The translations under genes were made by a program, and so were the position numbers. Shown here one piece after another: positions 1-7,490 of a stretch of DNA of 10,397 bases. Source of the DNA: Euperipatoides rowelli (lineage: Eukaryota > Onychophora > Udeonychophora > Euonychophora > Peripatopsidae). The notes below the pieces were generated by a model that saw nothing but the letters and a program-made list of their open reading frames with translations, was not told where the DNA came from and made no database searches. Location: assembly GCA_003024985.2 (NCBI GenBank), contig PXIH01S0012325.1. The stretch is one strand, 5' to 3'. Positions within the stretch are counted from its first letter, which is position 1. Each line of letters begins with the position of its first letter.

Positions 1-88
1 ATAATATAAAAGTGTAAGAAATTAGTGAATATATATTATATCTTATACACTGTAGCAGAAATGTTAAATTTGGCAAGTGGGTAGGTTT

Positions 89-177
89 CATAGTGTATAC
101 AATGAAAATAGACTTGGACATTTTGTGGGGGTAGGGTGGGATCAAAGGCCTTACTTGTCATTGTGTATACCACTATG
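89..177. repeat. Imperfect inverted repeat around a G-rich core
   Basis: The 17 bases at 89-105 (catagtgtatacaatga) are nearly the reverse complement of 158-177, which carries two extra bases after tcattg and one extra c. The 52-base interior holds a G-run tract at 127-140 (five, three and three G separated by ta and t). This could be a very small terminal-inverted-repeat relic or a chance palindrome. No flanking target duplication was recognised. Confidence 0.35.
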
Positions 178-288
178 AATACTGTATTCAAATAATGTGG
201 TATTTAAAAAAAAACTGATTTGGAAAATGTCAGCTTGAATTTAATTATTTAGTAAATTAGTTAAAGACTTAATGCAGATATTGTTACC

Positions 289-381
289 ATGAGTATTGCC
301 TACTTTACACATATCCAACCTTTATTGGAGTATTGTGCTCTTGTTTGGAACCCATCCCTAACCAAGAACCAAATTACTGGG
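289..381 (+). pseudogene. LINE (non-LTR) reverse transcriptase fragment
   Basis: The plus-strand frame from 289 to the stop at 382-384 contains THIQPLLEYCALVWNPSLTK. This matches the pattern near the C-terminal end of reverse transcriptases of Jockey/CR1-type non-LTR retrotransposons: a short helix, then (R/Q)P-hydrophobic-LEY, then VWNP and a basic stretch. In intact elements it is followed by a Q-rich helix (lEkiQrra), which is missing here because the frame stops right after NQITG. The catalytic RT motifs upstream are not visible, and the preceding bases do not continue the frame convincingly. Only about 30 codons survive, so this is an old scrap with no function of its own. The LINE clade cannot be assigned. 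The opposite-strand frame at 300-491 looks like a shadow of this relic. Confidence 0.5.
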
Positions 382-1649
382 TAATAGTTGGTTTTCCATT
401 CCTTGTCTGACATAAGAGTTATGTTATCTGTGAGGTTTGCTGAATCACTGTTTACCAGCTTCCCATGTGTCCCCAAAACAAGGGTCTTCATCTGGAAGGA
501 TTTCTAAAAGCTCAAATAAATATGTACTCATTACAGAACAAAAAGATTCTACAATTCTACAATTAATCATTCTATTAGAATTCTTAATAATAATTAACAA
601 ATTCTTATTTTAAATTGTTTCATGTTTCTTTATTGTAATGTGTCCTATATCCGGAAGGGATAAGGATACAATTTTTATAAAATTAGTTTGTATATAATAT
701 AATGTTAATATTGTTAATAATAATAATATAATGTATAAAAAAATGTTTCATTGTTTTAGCTCATTTAAATTTAGTTTATGAAACATGAGATAATTTAGAT
801 CTAATTAAAAACAATTTTAAATATCTGACAATGAGCCTTTTTAAAACTAACATTTCAATAAATCTCAAATCACTAAAATAACTTTGTAGTTTAAAATATC
901 AGTGACAGAAAATTTTCATTGTCTCAGTTATTTTATGCTTCATATTATTTGCTTGCATTCAAAGAAGGAATGAATGACATTTCATGTGAAGACTTTGAGC
1001 TCAAATTAAATCTAGTTGTGCAGCTGAGGGAATTCACATTTTGAACAGAATAATGTCAGCTTTATAAGTAGAAAGCTTCACTTCAAGTAGCTAGTCTGTG
1101 GATATATAGGAGGTGTTGAGAGAGAGAAAAAGAAGTGATAAAGGATGTTCCTAAAATCAATATGTATTATGGAGAAAATGTCATATAAATCCACTTGGGT
1201 TAACAGTTTCTTCTCTCTTTTAATCTTGTAAGCCCAGAAAAGATGGCCAAGGTTAAATACTGATTCTAATAAATATCTTAATTTTTTTTTTTTTTAAATT
1301 TATTGGTTGAAAAATAATAAAAAAATATTTCAAATGAAAAATATATATATCTTTTTAGTAATTTTTGCTGAAACTATTAACATGACTCTTCTGTTATGTG
1401 ATCCATTATCCAATGGATGATATACAAACCAGGATGGTTAAAAAAAGGTATAATTTTATACGTTTAAAATTTCTTTATTTTCGTCTTTCATTGATTGTTG
1501 GCTTGAACAGTCTACTAGATTAAGTATAGAGCATCACTAAAGATAGAGACATAGATGGAGATCTACAATATTGAAGAAAAAATGAAATTGAATTAATAAT
1601 TGAATTACGAACATATAGATGTTACAAGAATTACTGCATCTTAGGTCCA
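382..1649. other. AT-rich DNA without recognisable genes
   Basis: No frame here resembles a known protein. The stretch contains a short TAA-type microsatellite near 714-729 and a run of 14 T at 1282-1295. There are poly(A)-signal-like AATAAA words, which are expected by chance at this base composition. I see no RNA gene and no long repeat. Confidence 0.6.
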
Positions 1650-1679
1650 TAACCACTTGAAATGGTTACATTCAAGTGG
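1650..1679. repeat. Small hairpin with two alternative pairings
   Basis: Perfect 9-bp inverted repeat: ccacttgaa at 1653-1661 pairs with ttcaagtgg at 1671-1679 across a 9-base loop. An overlapping 6-bp alternative pairs taacca (1650-1655) with tggtta (1663-1668). The two folds exclude each other. No gene is adjacent, so a role is not implied. Only the pairing itself is certain. Confidence 0.5.
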
Positions 1680-2175
1680 CTATTTTTATTTGGATTAAAG
1701 TTGGAAAATTGTTGATTCATTTCATTGTATTAGACTTTAGGGTTGGTTTGTTTCATTAAACTGTAGAAGTTTGATTTTTGCAGGTATGATGATGGTTTGG
1801 TTGGTGTGATAGTGACAGATGGAGCAAGGAAAATAATGTTTATGTGATGGCCAACATCTAGTGATTTTGATTAGAGCATCTCTCCCACTCTGTCTACAGT
1901 GTATAATTTTTTTTTCAAAGCTAAACCACCTAGTTGGAGTCATGTCTACTCAGTCAACTGAAATACAACTATTTTCAACTATTTTTTACTCTAGTCTACT
2001 ATTTTATTCAAAATAGGCCCAAACTCAATTATTTTTACTAAAATGGCTACTCTTTTTCATGATTTGGCAACTTTTTTAATAAATTGCCTTTCGATCTGTA
2101 GTAAGTTTTCATTTGCCCTATTTAACCAATTTAATCACCCAAAGATGTCTACTCCAAAACAGGTTCTGATCTTAA
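1680..2175. other. AT-rich DNA with a short tandem duplication
   Basis: No coding signal was recognised. The 10-base unit caactatttt occurs twice in exact tandem at 1966-1985. Related words (tctactattttatt near 1995, ggctactc near 2045, gtctactcc near 2144) recur nearby, giving a faint degenerate repetition. The minus-strand frame across 1737-1943 resembles nothing I know and looks like chance. Confidence 0.45.
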
Positions 2176-2400
2176 TCATTTAGCAACTTTGCCCTTATCA
2201 AGTAATGTACCAAATCCACGGAGGAACGATTCAGAATGAATCTCACTGACTGCGCTTGTGACTTGATTATTTTTTTCTAGATTCCCCATACATCCAATAA
2301 TCATTATTAGAATCTGATCATGTGACAAATTCTGGGTCGAATCGATCAAAATGAAAACCACTTCCTGAACCCAGCCACTGAATTTACGTTTGATTCATAT
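2176..2400 (-). pseudogene. Possible transposase-like relic, uncertain
   Basis: On the minus strand a frame remains open from about 2394 down to a stop just below 2176. Its first ATG-like codon in the interior is a GTG at 2361, so there is no credible start. It contains VVFILIDSTQNLSHDQI followed about 25 residues later by SESFLRGFG. The DST...SH.DQ pattern, then a short spacer and a FL.F-like segment, recalls the N-terminal half of hAT-derived transposases with a DUF4371-like region, but one residue would be missing inside SH-DQ. Neighbouring frames on both sides carry stops and no further motifs. It could equally be a chance frame. It is unrelated in sequence to the hAT-like relic at 3479-5285 and lies on the opposite strand. 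Confidence 0.2.
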
Positions 2401-3451
2401 TTTGTTTTGACTTTTCGTACTGCATGCATTATCAACTGGTACTGATGGACATGTAAGTAGAGTTTTTATATTTTTTTAAAAAAAAAGAAACTGTGGCCTT
2501 ACAGGTATATTCACAGTTTGTTTTTATATATTGCATGTTAGTTTAACTGACTTGAAGCCATGTTATGAAGAAGTTTTAACTTTTACTTCTGATTCTATAC
2601 GATTAGTAAAAAAGTATGAAATGTATCTCCATAACAAATAATATAAATTAAATGTTATTATCTTTTAAGACTAAAAATTAATTTTAAACTACTTTTAAAG
2701 ATTGATAAATGTTATAATCTTAAAATGAGCTATGCTCTAACAGAAATTCTAATAAATATCGATTTTTAAAATTCTCATCTGTATGTATATAATTTAAATT
2801 ATAATATATAATAATAAATTATATTAATATTTAAATTTTACTTCAGATTTTTTTCTTGAATTTACCTAAATAAATTTGTCTGTTTTCGATTTCACTATTT
2901 GCTAGAGATGCTGTCATTTTACTATTTTCTTTAATCTCCATGGCACTCCAGTCCATGATAGTGTACATTATGTTAACTTATTTTAAAAATCACTATTTCC
3001 TAATTCCAGTGTGAATATAGATTTTGATACCCTTTAGATATATAATTGATAGATCATATCAAATAGTAGATATCTGAGATTTGTCATTTTTGTGGTAGTC
3101 CATTTTTTCAGTTTAGTTGAATTTTTTTAGACTTGGGCTAATTATGAACTTGAAGACAAACAAGTGCTTGGCTTACATTCATTTCTAATCATCAACTATA
3201 TTTCTGATATTGAATACTGAACAATAGTTTAGCAACTTGATTGAATTCTACAATTACATGAAAATTTGGCTACTTGAAAATTATTATTTATTATCTCTTA
3301 ACTTGTATTTTCCCCCATTTTATTTTTAGTTGATCACACAAGGATACAAAAGTATATAAAGTTTTTCCAGAAGGGTTCAAACAGCCGAATAAGGACATTC
3401 TTTTTCTAACTAGTGTAAGAAGATTAATGCTAAAGAAATTCAATTAATAAT
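2401..3451. other. AT-rich DNA without recognisable genes
   Basis: Nothing codes convincingly on either strand. The densest AT patch is about 2785-2840, built of ATA/TAA words. A pyrimidine-rich tract ending in ttttag near 3320-3330 resembles a splice acceptor, but no coding frame follows it. Confidence 0.6.
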
Positions 3452-3494
3452 TTGTGAAAAAATAATCTTCTGTGGTAGATTATTTTTTTCACAA
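3452..3494. repeat. 17-bp stem hairpin beside the hAT relic
   Basis: Bases 3452-3468 (ttgtgaaaaaataatct) are the reverse complement of 3477-3494 apart from one extra T in the T-run. The loop is 8 bases (3469-3476). The second arm overlaps the first recognisable codons of the transposase pseudogene. hAT elements often carry subterminal palindromes, so this may be a subterminal structure. It does not have the form of a terminal inverted repeat, because both arms are on the same side of the coding relic. Confidence 0.6.
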
Positions 3495-5285
3495 GCTTTA
3501 TTGCAACACAATATACAAATGTACACCAACATAATGCTTCTGTTAAGCTGAGTAAAATTCAGCTTTTGATAAAATGTATACCAGATCCTGCCAGAGATGA
3601 CAACATTTATGACATTCTTGATAAAAATGTATCAAACTCTACACTAGCAGTTTTTAATTTTAAAGATGCAGTTACTAAGACTGGAATTATTTCGACTCTA
3701 GTGATTGTGACAGTTTGAAAGATAACTTTCTTTAATGTTCCCAACTTCCCTGGTGATATATCTGAAAGTTTTTAATTAGGAAGAACAAAAGTAGCATACT
3801 TAATAACTGAAGAAGCATTTGGACCATATATTAAAAAAAACTACTAAAGGAATTTAGAAGAACTTATGTGTGTCTACTTTATGATGAAACTACTAATAAA
3901 GCAAGTAAAAAGGAACCACAATTTAAGGTCTGGTTTTGTTGGAAAAAGATGAAGTTGTGTGCAAACACTTTAAACTGTCTTCATTGATCACACTGCANCA
4001 GAAGACATTGTGTTGCAAGTTTAAAAAGTTCTTAACAACTTTGAATTAACAACTAACAGTTTGCTGATGTTAGGATCATATGGGCCAATGTAAATAAAAA
4101 GGTTTTAGATTATTAAATAAAGAAATAGTAGATTATTCATAATGCATTTCAAAAAGGTCTATGGTGATGTTGCAACTAAACTAATCATTAATTTTTACTA
4201 TTTTTAAGAAGTATCCATTAAAAAGGGAAGGTTTTTAAAGCATGTATCAAGTAGATGGTTGACTGCAGAACATGCTGTGGAACAAATCTTAATACAATGG
4301 CCTACAACGAAAGAATATTTTTTAAGAATACAACATGAAAAATATTGATGGAAACACAGAAGTTTTGAAATATTTTGAAATGATGTAAAAATGGAGCTTG
4401 TCTTATGGATTGATTGAACTGAACTAGCCTATATTAATCTTTCATTGATGTTTTTCAAGTACAAATCCACTTATTCTTATATTCAACAGAGAATTATATT
4501 TAATATTTGAAAAAAAAAATCTGGGAGAATATGCAAACCAGGTGTTAACAATGAGAATAAAATTATAGGAAAATCTTTCCGTATTATACAAGGTAGATTT
4601 GTGAAGAATGAACTCAAGAAGCAAGAAAAGTTACCCATGTTTTATAAGTTTCAAAGGCATTTCATGGTGCCATATAATTATTTTAGTAGGAAAAATTAAT
4701 AAAAATGGTAGTATGTTGTCATACTTCAGATTTCTTCATAGAGATCAAATTGCAAAGAAAACAAGCCTAAGTATTTCAGAACTATCTAAGAAGATGTCAA
4801 TCATAGGAATAACAGATTTAGCCATAAATGATGACTGGAGGCTTCTTAAAACAAATGTGGTGTGCTTGAAAAAGGAAGGGTGAATGCATCACTTTTGGAG
4901 AAATGTTTAATATCTTACAAGCCAAAGTATCTATTTTTAACTAAATTATTAAAATCTTGTTTGTTATTGTCTCATGGTATTAGTGAATCCAGAAAGAATT
5001 TTCTGTCTTTAAGATTTCTTGTTGATGATAAAATAATCATCTATGTCTGAACTTGTATTGAATGATACACTTATCATCCAGAATGCATTAACAAAATTTA
5101 AACATGTGAGGAAAGTTCCCATTACTAAAGAAATGTTGAATATGGCATAAAGTGGTCACAAGTCTTACAAAATATATTTAGAAGATCAGAAGAAAAAGCA
5201 AAGAGAAGAATAAAAAAGACTAAAAGAGCAGAAATTAAAAGACAAAAGAGAGAAGAAAGAGCAAGATAAACAAATGAAATTGTAA
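3479..5285 (+). pseudogene. hAT-superfamily transposase pseudogene
   Basis: In its live form the family encodes a cut-and-paste DNA transposase. Plus-strand motifs appear in family order but across shifting frames. They are: a conserved GRTKVAYLIT block (3779-3808); an LYDETTN block (about 3872-3892) that matches the first acidic landmark; HTA.EDIVLQV (about 3988-4020); a GP..NKK-like block near 4072-4105, where the expected Asp codon after Ser reads TAT (Tyr); HNAFQKG (4138-4158); SSRWLTAEHAVEQILIQW (4247-4300); FLHRDQIAKKTSLS (about 4729-4770); and the dimerisation-type segment LLSHGISESRKNFLSLR (about 4963-5013). A lysine/glutamate-rich tail ends at TAA 5283-5285. The roughly 1.8 kb span, about 600 codons, fits a full-length transposase. 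Lesions include a stop at 3716, a frame change at the A-run near 3833-3840, a stop near 4200, a frame change near 5031-5040, and stops at 5148-5150 and 5211-5213. The only ambiguous base, N at 3998, lies in a codon of the EDIV block. Terminal inverted repeats and the 8-bp target duplication were not found. Confidence 0.75.
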
Positions 5286-6639
5286 TTATTTGCATTTTGA
5301 TTAATCGTTTAGTAATTTCCACTAATCACCCAGCACTACAGGTCAGCATGATATAATTCTGTTCTTCTTCTTTTTATTATTATATTTAATTTTTATTAGT
5401 GGGATCTTATGTTTGTTAAAATTGAGTAATGTTAATAATCTTTAATTTGTAATTAATAATTAATTTACACATTATTATTTTTGGATTTTTATTACAAACA
5501 GTTGTTTATTTTATTTATTTTTTGCAAATTATTTAGACCTTGTCTTTAAAAACTCTTGCCAAACAAGAAAGTTTTATTAAATGAAATGAATTACTCATTT
5601 GAGAGAAAGCAACAACTAATCATGGCACTAAGATAATTAACCAGACTGCATTGAACACTGGCCAAATTATTTTTTATTAAAAAAAAAAAAGAGTATGCAT
5701 CTTGTTTAGCTAATAAATTGTCTTTATTTTTAATTTAAAAAAGGCTGTCATATGTATTATTCATACTATGTGAAGAAAGATCATTAACAGTTAAGCTTCA
5801 GGGAATTCATTTTGGCAATAGAAAAGTTGTACCGAATAATTTCTATATATCACTTGTTTAAAAAAAAATAAACAATATACGTCAGATTAATTATGAATGT
5901 CAAATTATGTTGCGTTTATGAAAAATTATCCAGTTTATTACATATTGTAAAAGTATCATGATTATTTTATTGACAAATAGTTTAAGCATTTCATCTTTGT
6001 TGATTACAGGCCATAAAAAGGTTATTTAGATATGTGCAAGTATTGTTAATATAAACAATTAATTTCTCAACGGATTTCACTTGTCTAGTTGATTTTTCAA
6101 ACTAAATTGATTTCATAATGAATCTGTTGATATAAAGTTGTTTATTCTTATACTCTTACAATCACAGGGTCGAGATGGGGCAATATTTTTTCCTACCGCT
6201 CATGCAGTAATTTGAATGACCATGAGAGAAGGTGGAAGTGGTTAAAGTAAACTTTTCACTAATATTTTTTTTTTTTTTCAAATATAAAAACTAAATTGTT
6301 TCATGTAACAGACTATAATAAACTTATATAAGTAAACTGTTGTTGAAAGGTATTTCAAGGCCAAACATAAAGCATGATGACTAAATTACAAAAAATATTT
6401 TGAAATCCAAAACTTAGTCTTTATAAAATGGCCCTTTAATTAGCCTAAGTAAACTTGTTTTATCCTTCTATTCTGTTTCTTTACAAGTTATAATACTTTC
6501 ATTGTTATCACTTCTTATTTATATCATTTTAATTAATACACTTTTTATATATGTTGAGAAACATGTAACGAGCAGATAGTAACATGTCTGTATTAATATA
6601 ATAAGTTCATATCTTTTATTTCCTGCAATATTGGACATT
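5286..6639. other. AT-rich DNA without recognisable genes
   Basis: No protein similarity was recognised. Landmarks are an aattaataattaatt palindrome near 5450-5465, a 12-A run at 5679-5690 and a 14-T run at 6265-6278. A locally GC-richer patch at 6165-6240 follows a pyrimidine tract ending in CAG and is open for 15 codons. It resembles a splice acceptor plus a tiny exon, but it has no homology I can name. The 3' terminal repeat of the hAT-like element may lie just after 5285 but could not be located. Confidence 0.55.
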
Positions 6640-6728
6640 TGCATACAAAGTAGGGTTATAATAAAAAGAAGAAACCTGGACACTGTTTCCTTTAGGCTTG
6701 ATAGGTCAATTTATTTATTTTTACAAAA

Positions 6729-6762
6729 GCTTTGATATTTTTGTTTCAAATATCTTCCTCAG
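6729..6762 (-). repeat. Stem-loop with hammerhead-like box, candidate PLE 3' motif
   Basis: Read on the minus strand: CTGAGGA (6762-6756), one A, then a perfect 7-bp stem GATATTT / AAATATC (6754-6748 with 6740-6734) with loop gaaacaa, then AAAGC (6733-6729). CTGAnGA, a stem, then (G)AAA is the order of the conserved core and stem II of a hammerhead ribozyme, a motif reported in Penelope-like elements. Here the G expected before AAA is A, and I could not draw convincing stems I and III. It is therefore at best a decayed or divergent version. The hairpin is seen directly. Its link to the PLE coding region 700 bp away is inferred from shared strand and order. Confidence 0.35.
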
Positions 6763-6779
6763 TTGGACTGTGAGAACTT

Positions 6780-7480
6780 TGTACAATAAAAATCATTAAT
6801 AAATCACAAACAAAAGGTAAAAATGATATAATGAAATAAGAATACAAATAAAATACAAATAAAAATAAAATTTAAAATTAAAAGTACAATGAATTAAGAG
6901 TAACAAATTATTATACAAAAAATTATTATAAAATAACATTAAATAAAATTTAATTTAAATTTAAAATAAAATAACAATAACTGAATGCTAAACAAGCATA
7001 ATATCATTAAAACTAAATACAATTTATAATTATGCAGTAACCTATCTTTAATTGCAAATAATTATTAGAAACCTTGTCAGCTAAAAACAATTCTCAAAAC
7101 AAACCTATGCTTAGAAAATAATTCCCAAGAATAGACTATTTCCAAGGAATGCTAAAATTAAATCACAATAATATCAAATAAAGAAGCCGGTCGTGAATAA
7201 ATGCAATCACAACAATAAAATTTGAAAATACAAAAATGAATTAATTTAAAAGTGCAACACAAACCGATATATAAATTCTTAATTAAAAACATTCACGCGA
7301 ATACTAGGCTATAAAGTCTATCAATGCACATAATATTATCAATAAATTTTAGATTCTAAAATAATTAAATTTACTATTTCACCAAAAATAATAAATAGAA
7401 TCAATCTAAAACCAAAACAGGACAAAATAAATTTAAAAGGTTGACATAAAACATTTAAAAAAAAAAAAAATTATTTAATT
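6780..7480. other. A-rich low-complexity tract
   Basis: The plus strand is strongly A-skewed, dominated by aaataaaa, aaataaaatt and similar words, with few G. It includes a run of 14 A at 7457-7470, just beyond the PLE stop codon at 7491-7493. Read on the minus strand it is a T-rich tract downstream of the PLE coding region, so a 3' untranslated region is the simplest reading. There are no frames of interest. Confidence 0.5.
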
Positions 7481-7490
7481 TGAATGAAAC

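Noticed and set aside
300-491. 63-codon minus-strand frame
   Set aside because: It overlaps the LINE-like signature that reads on the plus strand. Its own product resembles nothing known and has no context.
1737-1943. 68-codon minus-strand frame
   Set aside because: The Cys/His residues have no regular zinc-finger spacing, there are no related motifs around it, and it is compatible with chance.
3300-3335. Splice-acceptor-like tract (pyrimidines then tag)
   Set aside because: Such tracts are frequent at this base composition, and no coding frame follows the AG.
3998-3998. Ambiguous base N
   Set aside because: It is a single uncalled base inside the transposase relic. It does not change the reading and is not a biological feature.
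4442-4624. 60-codon minus-strand frame
   Set aside because: It is antisense to the decayed transposase, which explains the sequence better on the plus strand.
5125-5322. 65-codon minus-strand frame with a hydrophobic, membrane-like product
   Set aside because: It is the complement of the lysine/glutamate-rich tail of the transposase: AAA/GAA codons read backwards give Phe/Leu/Ser-rich peptide. The apparent membrane segment is an artefact.
5286-5345. Candidate hAT 3' terminal repeat around cagcactacagg
   Set aside because: I could not find a reverse-complement partner upstream of the relic, nor a matching 8-bp duplication.
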